Below, in pieces: positions 26,190 through 35,857 of a stretch of 64,000 nt of DNA. The notes beneath the pieces are model-generated. The model saw only the letters and a list, made by a program, of their open reading frames with translations, had not been told where the DNA came from and did no database searches. The stretch is from Jeotgalibacillus sp. R-1-5s-1 (GTDB lineage Bacteria; Bacillota; Bacilli; Bacillales; Jeotgalibacillaceae), in the NCBI RefSeq assembly GCF_004405105.1, contig NZ_SORW01000021.1, positions 1 through 64,000 on the forward strand, given 5' to 3'. How positions within the stretch are numbered: the stretch's first letter is position 1; every line of letters begins with the position of its first letter. Both the position numbers and the translations under genes were made by a program.

Positions 26190-27281
26190 ATGGCAATACC
26201 GAATGAACCGCTTTTTTTAATGAATCAGGTATATCGAAAAGTATTTCCGATTGTTCACAGGGAATTGGCTTACTGGAAAGAGAAAGCCGTCCACATAGAC
26301 AACGAAGAGCTTAGAAAACAGGCGCTGGACAGCCTTCATGATAAAACCTTTCACTGTGAAGGTGGAGGGATCATGGGGCTTTTGGCGCTGCATGGAAAAC
26401 GTGATGCCATAGAGTTTATTGTGGCGTATCAGACGATCAGTGATTATCTTGACAATCTTTGTGACCGCAGTACCTCACTCGATCCTGAAGATTTTGCCTG
26501 TCTTCATCGTGCCATGGAGGATGCATTAACGGTCGGTGCGGTGCCTGGGAATTACTATGAATGCAGAGAGGACCAGGAACCCAGTTACTTAACATCACTC
26601 GTGATGCGCTGTCAGGACGTATTGTCAAGGATTCCTAATTATCCGCTTATAAAAGATGAACTTCTCCACCTGTCCCGCCTGTATTGTGATCTGCAAATAC
26701 ATAAGCATGTTCAGGAAAATGAACGGGAACACAGACTGCAGCAGTGGTTCAACGATCATCGTAAAGATTTTCCGGGAATGGAGTGGTATGAATTTTCAGC
26801 ATGTACCGGTTCCACCCTGGGCATTTTTTGTCTGGTATCCTACTCATTAAGGCCGGATTTTAAGAAGGAACATGCAAAAATGATTCAGGAAGGTTACTTT
26901 CCTTATATTCAGGGACTGCATATTTTACTTGATTACTTTATTGACCAGGAGGAAGACCGTGCAGAAGGGGATTTGAATTTCTGTTTTTACTACCCGGATC
27001 ACAACGCTCTTTTTAACCGGCTTCAGCATTTTGTGAAACAGGCAGACATTCATACAGGAAAGCTGCCCCACAGCCGTTTTCACAAACTGATTAACCGGGG
27101 GCTTCTTGGTGTCTATCTGTCTGATGAAAAAGTTCACAGCCAGGTTGAGGTGAAAAAACTTGCCTGGAAGATGATCCGTTCAAGTGGTCCGGTAAGCTTT
27201 TTCTTCTACTTAAATGGCAGAGCCTACCGGAATGTCTCTAAAATGTTCTCCGGCAATACTATAGCCAAAAAGACAATTTAA
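26190..27281 (+). CDS. ytpB: Tetraprenyl-beta-curcumene synthase-like terpene cyclase
   Basis: 363 aa from ATG with AGAGG 8 nt upstream; an earlier GTG overlaps that site. All-alpha DUF2600 protein. Acidic motifs likely to bind Mg-diphosphate include YQTISDYLDNLCDRS and HILLDYFIDQEEDRAEGD, which fits the B. subtilis enzyme that makes C35 sesquarterpene precursors. Downstream of ytpA. Confidence 0.92.
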   Translation: MAIPNEPLFLMNQVYRKVFPIVHRELAYWKEKAVHIDNEELRKQALDSLHDKTFHCEGGGIMGLLALHGKRDAIEFIVAYQTISDYLDNLCDRSTSLDPEDFACLHRAMEDALTVGAVPGNYYECREDQEPSYLTSLVMRCQDVLSRIPNYPLIKDELLHLSRLYCDLQIHKHVQENEREHRLQQWFNDHRKDFPGMEWYEFSACTGSTLGIFCLVSYSLRPDFKKEHAKMIQEGYFPYIQGLHILLDYFIDQEEDRAEGDLNFCFYYPDHNALFNRLQHFVKQADIHTGKLPHSRFHKLINRGLLGVYLSDEKVHSQVEVKKLAWKMIRSSGPVSFFFYLNGRAYRNVSKMFSGNTIAKKTI

Positions 27282-27298
27282 TGATCTGACAAGCCTTC

Positions 27299-27338
27299 AC
27301 CGGACATCCCATCGCATTTGGAGATTCCGGTTTTTTAT
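27299..27338 (+). terminator. ytpB terminator (imperfect)
   Basis: ACCGGA/TCCGGT outer stem with an inner imperfect CCCAT..TTGGAG, followed by T6. Confidence 0.65.
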
Positions 27339-27415
27339 TTGATTAATAGCTGAGCAGGTTTCTTGCGTTCGCGTTGTCATCTGAAGAATAATGAAAAGGC
27401 AAAGGAGTGACCGGA

Positions 27416-28420
27416 ATGACATTAAAATTAAGTATACTGGATCAATCGTCCATCGCTGAGGGAAGTACGGCAGAAGAAGGGTTGAAACAAACTGTAGAGC
27501 TGGCAAAGATAGCTGATGAACTCGGTTATACACGCTTTTGGGTTTCTGAGCATCATGATGCACCTACTCTTGCAGGTTCTTCACCGGAAGTATTAATTGC
27601 TCATCTTGCCTCTAAAACAGAGAGAATAAAAGTAGGGTCAGGCGGCGTTATGCTCCCTCACTACAGCTCATACAAAGTAGCAGAAAACTTTAAAGTATTA
27701 GAAGGATTAACACCAGGCAGAATCGATCTGGGAATTGGCCGTGCACCCGGTGGTATGCCTCGGGCGTCCTATGCGCTTGGTGACGGGAAACCGCGTGATA
27801 TCAACCGCTATCCTGAGCAGATTGATGAACTGCTTCAATACTTGCATGACGACGTACCGGCTGATCATCCATACGGAAACATCAAAGCAACGCCTGTCAC
27901 ACAGACCGTTCCAGATGTATGGGTGCTTGGATCAAGTCCTTCATCAGCCCTGACTGCAGCAGAAAAAGGACTGCCATATACGTTTGCCCTATTTATCAAT
28001 GGAGAAGGCGGGCCTCTTTACACAAAACGCTACAAAGAGAGATTTGAGCCGTCTGATTATTATAAAGAGCCACAAAATACTGTAGCGGTTTTCACGATCT
28101 GCGGAGAAACAATGGAGGATGCTGAGCGCATCGCTTCAAGTCTTGATCTTTCAATGGTTATGCTGGAACAAGGCATGCCGTCAAAAGGTACACCAAGCCC
28201 TGAAAAAGCGATGAACTATGCGTATACACCTTATGAAATGATGAGAGTGCAGGAAAATCGCAAGCGTATGATTATCGGTGATATTGACCATATCGAAAAA
28301 GAATTGTACCGTCTGTCAGAGGAGTATGGAACGGATGAAATTATGCTGACGACGATTACGTATGATTTTGAGGATAAGGTAAATTCGTTTAAACGAATAG
28401 CGGAGCGCATGCTTAAATAA
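27416..28420 (+). CDS. Luciferase-like (LLM class) flavin-dependent oxidoreductase
   Basis: 334 aa, single-component bacterial-luciferase fold, MsnO8-like subgroup. Visible: ELGYTRFWVSEHHDAPTLAG, IKVGSGGVMLPHYSSYKVAE, RIDLGIGRAPGG, and VWVLGSSPSSALTAAEKGL for FMN phosphate binding. Substrate unknown. AAAGGAG precedes ATG by 8 nt. Single gene with its own terminator. Confidence 0.9.
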   Translation: MTLKLSILDQSSIAEGSTAEEGLKQTVELAKIADELGYTRFWVSEHHDAPTLAGSSPEVLIAHLASKTERIKVGSGGVMLPHYSSYKVAENFKVLEGLTPGRIDLGIGRAPGGMPRASYALGDGKPRDINRYPEQIDELLQYLHDDVPADHPYGNIKATPVTQTVPDVWVLGSSPSSALTAAEKGLPYTFALFINGEGGPLYTKRYKERFEPSDYYKEPQNTVAVFTICGETMEDAERIASSLDLSMVMLEQGMPSKGTPSPEKAMNYAYTPYEMMRVQENRKRMIIGDIDHIEKELYRLSEEYGTDEIMLTTITYDFEDKVNSFKRIAERMLK

Positions 28421-28452
28421 AAATCAGGACCTTTAGGGGTCCTGATTTTTTA
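28421..28452 (+). terminator. Terminator after the LLM oxidoreductase
   Basis: AATCAGGACC/GGTCCTGATT stem with T6. Confidence 0.92.
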
Positions 28453-28485
28453 TCTTTATCGGGGGATTTGGTATTTATGGAGCAA

Positions 28486-28520
28486 ACCGGTCCGGGACGC
28501 ATCCTCTGGATGAAGCGGGG
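28486..28520. repeat. Remnant of an intergenic hairpin repeat, one arm
   Basis: CCGGTCCGGGACGCATCC resembles the left arms of full copies and is followed by GGATGAAGCGGGG. No core and no matching right arm remain. The rest of 28521-28817 is AT-rich without an open frame or clear signal. Confidence 0.5.
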
Positions 28521-28827
28521 CATGCTTTTTATTGTTGATTGAAAAGAAAAGAAAACCGGGTCGAACTCATCATTATATTAATTAGAATTTCTCAAACGCT
28601 ATATTTGAGGATTTCCCCGGTACTTCTGTCAGTTCATTTAAAAAGTCCTTGAATTATAAATTAATTAATTTTCATAAAAAGGAATTTAATAAGGATTGTT
28701 GAATAAAGAAATATACACTGATTAGATTATGAATAATAAAACCTCATAGAAAAACAATTGTAAAATGTCTATATGGTTTTAGCAGATGATGATTTATTAA
28801 GTATTAAAGCAAATAGGAGGGGTTTGG

Positions 28828-29037
28828 CTGGATAATCAGGAGAATAGGGATAAGAAGAATAAAGAAGGCTGGAAACTATGGGATGCTATTTTCACCTCTG
28901 GGATCTTCTCATTTTTAAACGATGCTGAAGAAGCCCGAAATGATGATCGGAAGTTTAAGCAGATTCTGTTGCAGGCGTTGTTTGGTATTGTTTTTGGTGT
29001 TATTTTGTTTACCGTCATATTAACGATCATGGATTAA
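28828..29037 (+). CDS. Small membrane protein with probable CTG start
   Basis: About 69 aa, with no ATG/GTG/TTG start in frame. The frame opens at CTG (28828) with AGGAGGGG 5 nt upstream. Translation begins LDNQENRDKKNKEGWK, then WDAIFTSGIFSFLNDAEEA, then one long hydrophobic helix (LFGIVFGVILFTVILTI) ending MD. The charged N-terminus, amphipathic middle and single membrane anchor look like a real protein. Function unknown. Beside it are a repeat remnant and a 21-bp array. Confidence 0.62.
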   Translation: MDNQENRDKKNKEGWKLWDAIFTSGIFSFLNDAEEARNDDRKFKQILLQALFGIVFGVILFTVILTIMD

Positions 29038-29061
29038 CTGGTTCTAGGAACGGACTTAAAC

Positions 29062-29187
29062 TTTATTTAACAACTTTTTCTGATTATTAAACAACTTATC
29101 TGTATGATTAGACAACTTTGATCCATTATTTGACAACTTACCATTGTTATTAAACAACTCTTTGCCGTTATTTAGCAGCTTTAATCA
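29062..29187 (-). repeat. 21-bp tandem array, six degenerate units (minus orientation)
   Basis: Units spaced exactly 21 bp carry TTATTTAACAACTT-type cores on the plus strand (TTGTYWAATAAY on minus). The core is conserved and about 8 intervening bases vary. Same family as 35655-35765, 36866-36990 and 54266-54350. Confidence 0.88.
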
Positions 29188-29248
29188 AAAACCATGCGAC
29201 CGGACTCGCATTTTTTGAATTTAAGTTACAATCTTTAATCTCAACAAA

Positions 29249-29484
29249 GGACCTGCCACCTCCGAAGACTCCTGTGACAGGAAGGGACAGGTGAAACCGA
29301 TTGTGCGTAGAACAGCGGGTTCACCGCCCGGTCTTAGAAAGGCGGAGGCGACTCGTCCAGCCCCGACAAGCATAAGACGAAGATGAAAAGAGGGCTGATC
29401 TTCGCCCTCGTTCAGCTTTGACTTATGACCTCGATGGGCTAGTCGCCGCAGCTAGACAAAGAAAGCGTAGGAGGTGGCAGGTCC
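29249..29484. repeat. Intergenic hairpin repeat with ~117-bp insert
   Basis: Arms GGACCTGCCACCTCC and GGAGGTGGCAGGTCC are exact complements. Core words as in other copies (GAAGACTCCTGTGACAGGAA, GGGACAGGTGAAACC, GGTTCACCGCCCGG). Near the right arm lies the insert at about 29342-29458, with its own stem parts (GCGACTCGTCCAGCCCC facing GGGCTAGTCGC; GCATAAG facing CTTATGAC). It sits between the convergent small ORF and mnmM. Confidence 0.9.
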
Positions 29485-29510
29485 GGTTCTTTCAAGTTAA
29501 ATGTTGTAAG

Positions 29511-30083
29511 TTATCTTTTCTCAATCGCAATAATAAAAGGCGAAGGCGTTTGATTATTAATGAACTGATAACGCAGCACATGCGCCTCCATGCCATCGAT
29601 CTGTTCGGCAAAACGCAGCAGATAATCACGCTCCACGGCTCCTTCAGGATGACCGTGATACACAACAAGCACGAGCATCCCGCCAGGCTTCATCACACGT
29701 AAACACTGCTCCACAGCAGAAATCGTTGTGCGCGGACGTGTCACGATTGTCTCATCTCCGCCAGGAAGATAACCTAGGTTAAAGACAACCCCAGCTACTT
29801 TCCCGTGATGAACTGGAGGCAGGGTATCTTCAATCGTTTCATGTCCCTGGTTGAAAAGAAGAACGCGGTTTTTCAGTTCGTGTTCCTCGAGTTTTGTCAT
29901 GGTCTCGTCAATCGCTTCTTTTTGGATATCAAAGCCGTAAACGCGGCCGTGTTCCCCGACTAATCTGGCCAAAAACAGTGTATCATTTCCGTTTCCAACC
30001 GTTGCGTCAATGACGACCTCACCTAGGGAGACGGCTCTCTCCAGCAGTTGTCTTGTATACGGCAGAATACGATCCAGTTTCAT
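29511..30083 (-). CDS. mnmM: tRNA 5-(aminomethyl)-2-thiouridine methyltransferase MnmM
   Basis: 190 aa Rossmann SAM-dependent methyltransferase (formerly YtqB). SAM motif VVIDATVGNGNDTLFLA, then FNLGYLPGGDE as the catalytic-site NxGxxPGGD-like loop. The family completes mnm5s2U34 in wobble tRNAs of bacteria that lack MnmC. Its start overlaps the mnmL stop (TAATG), so the two enzymes are made together. Confidence 0.88.
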   Translation of the reverse strand: MKLDRILPYTRQLLERAVSLGEVVIDATVGNGNDTLFLARLVGEHGRVYGFDIQKEAIDETMTKLEEHELKNRVLLFNQGHETIEDTLPPVHHGKVAGVVFNLGYLPGGDETIVTRPRTTISAVEQCLRVMKPGGMLVLVVYHGHPEGAVERDYLLRFAEQIDGMEAHVLRYQFINNQTPSPFIIAIEKR

Positions 30084-31042
30084 TACAATTGCACCTCACT
30101 ATGATAACGGCTGCCCTGACAGGATTCCCGTTTGATCAGTTCACGGTCAATATCCGTGAGTACTTCCCACTTGTTCACGCTCCACATCGGCCCGACCATG
30201 AGATCGATCGGTCCGTCACCGGTAATACGGTGGATGATCATCTCCGGAGGAAGAATTTCGAGCTGATCGCAGACGAGCTGAACATACTCCTCCTGTGTTA
30301 AAAACTCAAGATGTCCTTTTTCATACTGCTTAACCATTGGTGTTCCTTTAAGCAGGTGAAGCAGATGGATTTTGATCCCCTGTACATCAAGATCGGCAAC
30401 GGCTTTTGCTGTTTCCATCATCATGTCACGGTCTTCACCAGGCAGGCCGTTAATGATATGGGAACATACACGGATGCCGCGGTCGCGCAGCTTTTTGACT
30501 CCCTCTTTGTAGCATTCGAAATCATGGGCCCTGTTAATCAGATCGGCTGTAGATTCATGAACCGTCTGTAACCCGAGCTCTACCCATAAATATGTGCGTT
30601 CGTTCAGCTCCGCCAGATAGTCAACGACATCATCTGGCAGACAGTCCGGACGTGTGGCAATTGACAGCCCGACCACATCTTCAAACCCGAGCACCTTTTC
30701 ATATTTCTCACGCAGAACCTCAACCGGGGCATGCGTATTCGTAAATGCCTGAAAGTAGGCCATGTATTTACCTTCCTTCCATTTACGATGCATCCGGGTT
30801 TTGACGTCATTAAACTGCTTTTCAAGCGGATCAACACGATTTCCTGCAAAGTCACCGGATCCTGCGGCGCTGCAGAATGTGCAGCCGCCATGGGCAACGG
30901 TGCCGTCACGGTTCGGGCAGTCGAAGCCGCCATCCAGTGCGACCTTAAATACTTTATGTCCAAAATGGTTACGCAAATGATAATTCCATGTATGATAGCG
31001 TTTATTATCCGCTGCGAACTGGAATGGATTATTGATTGTCAA
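30083..31042 (-). CDS. mnmL: Radical SAM enzyme MnmL (YtqA), tRNA wobble modification
   Basis: 319 aa, TIGR01212-type radical SAM protein. Cluster cysteines C42, C54 and C57 lie in DCPNRDGTVAHGGCTFC; SAM-binding VGLSIATRPDCLPD and LWVELGLQTVHE follow. It is the partner of MnmM, thought to convert cmnm5(s2)U to nm5(s2)U in tRNA. First gene of the two-gene operon on the minus strand. Confidence 0.88.
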   Translation of the reverse strand: MTINNPFQFAADNKRYHTWNYHLRNHFGHKVFKVALDGGFDCPNRDGTVAHGGCTFCSAAGSGDFAGNRVDPLEKQFNDVKTRMHRKWKEGKYMAYFQAFTNTHAPVEVLREKYEKVLGFEDVVGLSIATRPDCLPDDVVDYLAELNERTYLWVELGLQTVHESTADLINRAHDFECYKEGVKKLRDRGIRVCSHIINGLPGEDRDMMMETAKAVADLDVQGIKIHLLHLLKGTPMVKQYEKGHLEFLTQEEYVQLVCDQLEILPPEMIIHRITGDGPIDLMVGPMWSVNKWEVLTDIDRELIKRESCQGSRYHSEVQL

Positions 31043-31238
31043 AAGGGTGAACCTCCTTATGTTAAAACAGCTGGTCTGTCTCCTGTTCGAATTCTATCAT
31101 GAGACACAATATTGAACCAGCCGAAAGAGACTGTTTTATAGGAAAAGGTTATCTTGTCACAGGGACGATTGTCCGGTAAAATGATTTGGTGCCCGAAATA
31201 AATACACGTACAGTGAAATAGGGAAATGAGGGAGTACA

Positions 31239-32423
31239 GTGCCGCGATCTTTATGGTTTTTAGTCATTGGAATGATGATTAATGTGACCGGGGCTTCTTT
31301 TTTATGGCCGCTTAATACGATTTACATAAGCGGAGAGCTTGGAAAATCACTCACAACGGCAGGACTTGTCCTGATGGCCAATGCCGGTGCGAGTGTACTT
31401 GGAAATCTTCTTGGCGGTGTTTTGTTTGATAAAATCGGCGGTTACCGCTCGATTATGTTAGGAATCGTGATTACACTTGCAGCAGTAGCGGGTCTGACGG
31501 TGTGGCACGGATGGCCGCATTATGTCTTCTTTATGATCATCATCGGGTTTGGATCCGGAATTGTGTTTCCATCCATGTATGCCATGGCCGGTTCTGTCTG
31601 GCCGGAAGGTGGGAGAAGAGCGTTTAATGCCATTTACCTTGCAACCAATGTCGGGGTGGCAACAGGCGCTGCGCTTGGCGGATTTGTTGCGTCTTTTTCT
31701 TTTGAATATATTTTTATCGCGAATTTGATTATGTATATTGTGTTCTTTTTGATTGCACTTTTCACCTATAAAAACATTGAGCTTCAGCCGAATATCCAGA
31801 CGAATGTTTTGCAGGAAAGAGGAAAGATTAAAAGTAAAGCTGCTTTTAACGCGCTGCTCATTTTATGTGGAGGTTACCTGCTTTGCTGGGTTGGTTATGT
31901 TCAGTGGCAGTCGACCATTGCTGACTATACGCAGCAGATTAATATTCCACTTGAACAGTACAGCCTGCTCTGGACGGTTAATGGATTATTGATTGTAGCA
32001 GGACAGCCGCTGATTAAACCGATTGTCAAACGGTTTGAGCATAATTTGAAAATCCAGATGACGATCGGAACCGTGATTTTTATGTTTTCGTTTGGTATTA
32101 CGGCCTACGCAGGTGATTTTATGGGCTTTTTAGCAGCGATGATCGTCTTAACAATTGGTGAAATGCTGATCTGGCCTGCTGTTCCGACCATTGCGAGCAG
32201 GCTTGCGCCGAAGGGAAGAGAAGGATTTTATCAGGGGGTTGTGAACAGCACGGCAACTGGAGGCCGGATGATCGGCCCGTTGCTCGGCGGAATCATGGTC
32301 GATCTGTACGGAATGCCGGCACTGTTTATGTTGTTAATTGTGCTTCTCGTATTTTCGATTGGTTTGACGCTTTTATACGATCGTCCTTTAAGAGCGGAGG
32401 AGCCGGTTGCATCCGTTTCATAA
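31239..32423 (+). CDS. yttB: Major facilitator superfamily transporter YttB
   Basis: 394 aa, twelve predicted helices with the MFS loop 2-3 motif GGVLFDKIGGYRSIM. GTG start with GGGAG upstream. Substrate unknown; drug-efflux-like. Located directly before the leuS leader, as in B. subtilis. No terminator separates it from the leuS promoter. Confidence 0.87.
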   Translation: MPRSLWFLVIGMMINVTGASFLWPLNTIYISGELGKSLTTAGLVLMANAGASVLGNLLGGVLFDKIGGYRSIMLGIVITLAAVAGLTVWHGWPHYVFFMIIIGFGSGIVFPSMYAMAGSVWPEGGRRAFNAIYLATNVGVATGAALGGFVASFSFEYIFIANLIMYIVFFLIALFTYKNIELQPNIQTNVLQERGKIKSKAAFNALLILCGGYLLCWVGYVQWQSTIADYTQQINIPLEQYSLLWTVNGLLIVAGQPLIKPIVKRFEHNLKIQMTIGTVIFMFSFGITAYAGDFMGFLAAMIVLTIGEMLIWPAVPTIASRLAPKGREGFYQGVVNSTATGGRMIGPLLGGIMVDLYGMPALFMLLIVLLVFSIGLTLLYDRPLRAEEPVASVS

Positions 32424-32428
32424 AAGAC

Positions 32429-32457
32429 TTGCAAGCCCAAACACATTTGCATACAAT
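32429..32457 (+). promoter_or_regulatory. Sigma-A promoter for the leuS T-box leader
   Basis: TTGCAA, 17-nt spacer, TACAAT. Confidence 0.75.
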
Positions 32458-32465
32458 AAGGAAAT

Positions 32466-32704
32466 AGATTGAATAAGTTGACGCTGAGAAGGATTAGTAG
32501 CAGGATAGCGGCTGAATGTAGAGAATCTGCGGTTGGTGAAAGCAGATCGGCAGCACTGTGAACTCACCTTTGAGTCGATGATGTGAAAGTCATTAGCATC
32601 ATCCGTTTTCCGCGATAAGGATTGAGCGCGTGTACACGAATTTGGGTGGTACCGCGGGAGTGTTAATTACCTCCCGTCCCATATATGGGGCGGGAGTTTT
32701 TTGT
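32466..32704 (+). ncRNA. T-box leader, leucine specifier CTC
   Basis: The specifier loop contains GAACTCACC with the CTC codon at 32563-32565. The T-box sequence GGGTGGTACCGCGGGA lies at 32644-32659, followed by the terminator CTCCCGTCCC..GGGGCGGGAG with T6 (32671-32702). Uncharged tRNA-Leu pairs with specifier and T-box and lets transcription reach leuS. Confidence 0.96.
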
Positions 32705-32741
32705 TTATTTTAGGTAAATTTTTACATTAGGAGGAACCGAC

Positions 32742-35153
32742 ATGAGCTTTGATCATCAGTCGATCGAGAAAAAGTGGCAGCAACATTGGCTAACCGAAAA
32801 AACATTTAAAACAAAAGAAGATCTTTCCCAAAAGAAATTCTATGCACTGGATATGTTCCCTTATCCATCAGGAGCGGGTCTGCACGTTGGACACCCTGAA
32901 GGTTATACAGCAACAGATATTCTTTCCCGATACAAGCGTATGCAGGGCTATAACGTTCTTCATCCAATGGGCTGGGATGCGTTCGGTCTTCCGGCTGAGC
33001 AATATGCGCTCGATACAGGAAATGATCCAGCTGAGTTTACAAAGAAAAATATCGATACATTCCGCCGTCAGATTCAGGAGCTCGGTTTCTCTTATGACTG
33101 GGATCGTGAAATCAGCACGACGGATCCTGAGTACTACAAATGGACACAGTGGATTTTCCTGAAGCTTTATGAAAAAGGACTTGCTTACGTGGATGAGGTA
33201 GCAGTGAACTGGTGCCCGGCACTTGGAACCGTTCTTGCGAATGAAGAAATTATTGACGGTAAAAGTGAACGTGGGGGACACCCGGTTGAGCGCCGTCCGA
33301 TGAAGCAGTGGGTACTGAAGATTACTGCTTACGCGGACCGTCTGATTGATGATCTGGATGAGCTGGACTGGCCTGAGAGCATTAAGGACATGCAGCGCAA
33401 CTGGGTTGGACGTTCAGAGGGAGCGGAAATCAACTTCCAGATTGACGGAACGAATGAAACGTTCGATGTGTTTACAACACGTCCGGATACCCTGTTTGGC
33501 GCAACGTATGCAGTCCTCGCACCGGAGCATCCGCTTGTAGCGAAAATCACAACAGATGACCAGAAGACTGCAGTTGATGCTTACATTGACACGATCAAAT
33601 CTAAAAGTGACCTTGAAAGAACGGACCTTGCGAAGGATAAATCAGGGGTGTTCACAGGCGCATATGCAATTAATCCGGTCAATGACGAAAAAATGCCGAT
33701 CTGGATTGCTGATTACGTGCTGATGAGCTACGGAAGCGGTGCGATTATGGCCGTGCCTGCGCATGATGAGCGTGATTACGAATTCGCGAAAAAATTCGAG
33801 CTGCCAATTAAAGAGGTTGTAGAAGGCGGAGACATTTCAACAGAAGCCTACACGGGTGAAGGTAAACACGTGAACTCCGGTTTCCTTGATGGTCTTGGTA
33901 AAGATGAAGCCATCTCAAAAGCGATTGAATGGCTTGAAGAAAAGCAGCTTGGTACAAAGAAAATCACGTACCGTTTGCGTGACTGGCTGTTCAGCCGTCA
34001 GCGTTACTGGGGAGAGCCGATTCCAATCATCCATTGGGAAGATGGTACAACGACCGGCGTGCCGGAGTCAGAGCTTCCGCTCGAGCTTCCTAAGACAACA
34101 AATATCAAACCATCAGGCACAGGCGAATCGCCACTTGCCAATATTGATGAGTGGGTCAACGTGACGCATCCTGAAACAGGCATGAAGGGACGCCGCGAAA
34201 CGAATACCATGCCGCAATGGGCGGGCAGCTGCTGGTATTATCTGCGCTATATTGATCCAGATAATACAGAAGCGCTGGCGGATCCGGAGAAAATCAAGCA
34301 CTGGCTTCCGGTAGATATTTATATCGGTGGAGCCGAGCATGCCGTTCTTCACCTGCTTTATGCACGTTTCTGGCACAAGGTTCTTTATGATATCGGGGTT
34401 GTCCCAACAAAAGAGCCGTTCCAGAAGCTGTTCAACCAGGGAATGATTCTTGGTGAAAACAACGAGAAGATGAGTAAATCAAAAGGCAATGTCGTTAATC
34501 CGGACGAAATTATCCGTTCACACGGTGCCGATACACTGCGCGTCTATGAAATGTTCATGGGTCCACTTGAAGCATCCGTTGCCTGGTCTGAAAACGGTCT
34601 TGATGGAGCACGCAGATTCCTTGACCGCGTATGGCGCCTGCTGGTTACTGAAAACGGAGAGCTTTCCGCTAAAGTAACCGATGCACCAAACGCTGATCTT
34701 GAAAAAGTGTACCACCAGACAGTGAAAAAGGTGACAGAGGACATCGAAGGTATCCGCTTTAACACAGCGATCTCTCAGCTGATGGTATTTGTCAATGATG
34801 CATATAAAGCGGATACGATCCCTGCTGAGTATGTAAAAGGATTCGTACAAATGTTGTCGCCATTTGCGCCTCACCTTGCTGAAGAGCTTTGGGAAAAGGT
34901 TGGTTCAGGTGAGTTGAGTTACGCTGCATGGCCAACATTTGATGAGTCGAAGCTTGTGGATAACGAAGTTGAGATTGTCGTACAAATTAATGGTAAGCTG
35001 AAGCAAAAGATGATGATCGCCCGCGACGCATCCCGTGAAGAGATGGAGAAGGTTGCGCTTGAAGAGGAAGCGATCAAGTCTGCTGTTGAAGGCAAAACGA
35101 TCCGCAAAGTTATTGCCGTGCCAGGCAAGCTTGTGAATATTGTGGCGAATTGA
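32742..35153 (+). CDS. leuS: Leucyl-tRNA synthetase
   Basis: 803 aa class Ia synthetase. HIGH-type motif HVGHPEGY (48-55) and [10 protein letters not shown] (about 576-585). The CP1 editing domain shows [12 protein letters not shown] and [14 protein letters not shown], so mischarged tRNA can be hydrolysed. TAGGAGG precedes ATG. Controlled by the T-box leader. Confidence 0.98.
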   Translation: MSFDHQSIEKKWQQHWLTEKTFKTKEDLSQKKFYALDMFPYPSGAGLHVGHPEGYTATDILSRYKRMQGYNVLHPMGWDAFGLPAEQYALDTGNDPAEFTKKNIDTFRRQIQELGFSYDWDREISTTDPEYYKWTQWIFLKLYEKGLAYVDEVAVNWCPALGTVLANEEIIDGKSERGGHPVERRPMKQWVLKITAYADRLIDDLDELDWPESIKDMQRNWVGRSEGAEINFQIDGTNETFDVFTTRPDTLFGATYAVLAPEHPLVAKITTDDQKTAVDAYIDTIKSKSDLERTDLAKDKSGVFTGAYAINPVNDEKMPIWIADYVLMSYGSGAIMAVPAHDERDYEFAKKFELPIKEVVEGGDISTEAYTGEGKHVNSGFLDGLGKDEAISKAIEWLEEKQLGTKKITYRLRDWLFSRQRYWGEPIPIIHWEDGTTTGVPESELPLELPKTTNIKPSGTGESPLANIDEWVNVTHPETGMKGRRETNTMPQWAGSCWYYLRYIDPDNTEALADPEKIKHWLPVDIYIGGAEHAVLHLLYARFWHKVLYDIGVVPTKEPFQKLFNQGMILGENNEKMSKSKGNVVNPDEIIRSHGADTLRVYEMFMGPLEASVAWSENGLDGARRFLDRVWRLLVTENGELSAKVTDAPNADLEKVYHQTVKKVTEDIEGIRFNTAISQLMVFVNDAYKADTIPAEYVKGFVQMLSPFAPHLAEELWEKVGSGELSYAAWPTFDESKLVDNEVEIVVQINGKLKQKMMIARDASREEMEKVALEEEAIKSAVEGKTIRKVIAVPGKLVNIVAN

Positions 35154-35156
35154 TTT

Positions 35157-35196
35157 AAAATGAAGGACCGGGAGATAGGTCTCCTGGTCCTTTTTT
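35157..35196 (+). terminator. leuS terminator
   Basis: GGACCGGGAG/CTCCTGGTCC stem with T6. Confidence 0.9.
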
Positions 35197-35238
35197 GATA
35201 TAATGAAAAAAGTTCAATGATAGAAAGGGTGCTGGATC

Positions 35239-35553
35239 ATGTCAGAATTGAAAACATTAACAGCAAAAGAAGTTCAGGAAAAGCTTGAAGCAGGGGAGTC
35301 CCTTCACCTGATTGATGTGCGTGAGGATGATGAAGTTGCTGAAGGAATGATTCCACAGGCGACTCATATTCCTATGGGGGACATTTCGATGCATCTTGAT
35401 GAGCTCGATACTGAAACAGAATATGTACTTATTTGCCGCTCAGGCAGACGCAGTGAAAATGTAGGCTGGTTCCTGCATGACCACGGCTATAGAGTCGTCA
35501 ATATGACAGGCGGCATGCTTGAATATCAGGGTGAAACGAAGCCGAAAGCGTAA
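35239..35553 (+). CDS. ytwF: Rhodanese-like sulfurtransferase
   Basis: 104 aa single rhodanese domain. IDVREDDEVAEGMIPQATHI is the N-terminal signature; active-site Cys lies in LICRSGRRSENV (about residue 73). It probably carries persulfide sulfur in the cytosol. Follows leuS, as in B. subtilis, with its own ribosome site (AAAGGGTG). Confidence 0.9.
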   Translation: MSELKTLTAKEVQEKLEAGESLHLIDVREDDEVAEGMIPQATHIPMGDISMHLDELDTETEYVLICRSGRRSENVGWFLHDHGYRVVNMTGGMLEYQGETKPKA

Positions 35554-35556
35554 TTT

Positions 35557-35597
35557 AAAAAGCCGGATTCCTTACGAAGGAGTCCGGTTTTTCTGTT
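35557..35597 (+). terminator. ytwF terminator / left direct repeat of the NERD islet
   Basis: CCGGATTCCTTACGAAGGAGTCCGG hairpin with T5. The ~32-bp sequence from CCGGATTCC to GGTTTTTCTGT recurs at 37013-37044, on the other side of the NERD gene. Confidence 0.88.
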
Positions 35598-35654
35598 TGT
35601 AAAAAGCATCAAATGCACCCGGTCTGCGCCGGGGTTTTGGAGAAAATTGAAAAA

Positions 35655-35765
35655 TAAAGGGTAGGGGTTGTCAAATAACGAGTAAGAGTTGTTAAATTAT
35701 CTAAAAGAATTGTCTAATAATCAACAATGGTTGTTAAAAACATAGGAAAAGTTGTTAAATGACAT
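35655..35765 (+). repeat. 21-bp tandem array, five units, left of the NERD gene
   Basis: Units start GGGGTTGTCAAATAAC, AGAGTTGTTAAATTAT, AGAATTGTCTAATAAT, ATGGTTGTTAAAAACA and AAAGTTGTTAAATGAC, each exactly 21 bp apart. Stop codons interrupt every likely frame, so the array is not coding. Confidence 0.88.
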
Positions 35766-35820
35766 TCTAGATTAGCCGGAAAAAGATATTCAAGTTATAG
35801 TTTTGGTCCTTTTTTATATG

Positions 35821-35835
35821 AGAATGTGATATTCT
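35821..35835 (+). promoter_or_regulatory. Small inverted repeat before the NERD gene
   Basis: AGAATGTGATATTCT is an AGAAT/ATTCT inverted repeat with a 5-bp centre. It sits 8 nt upstream of the ribosome site and could be an operator. Confidence 0.3.
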
Positions 35836-35857
35836 TACAAAAAAGGAGGGATCAAAT

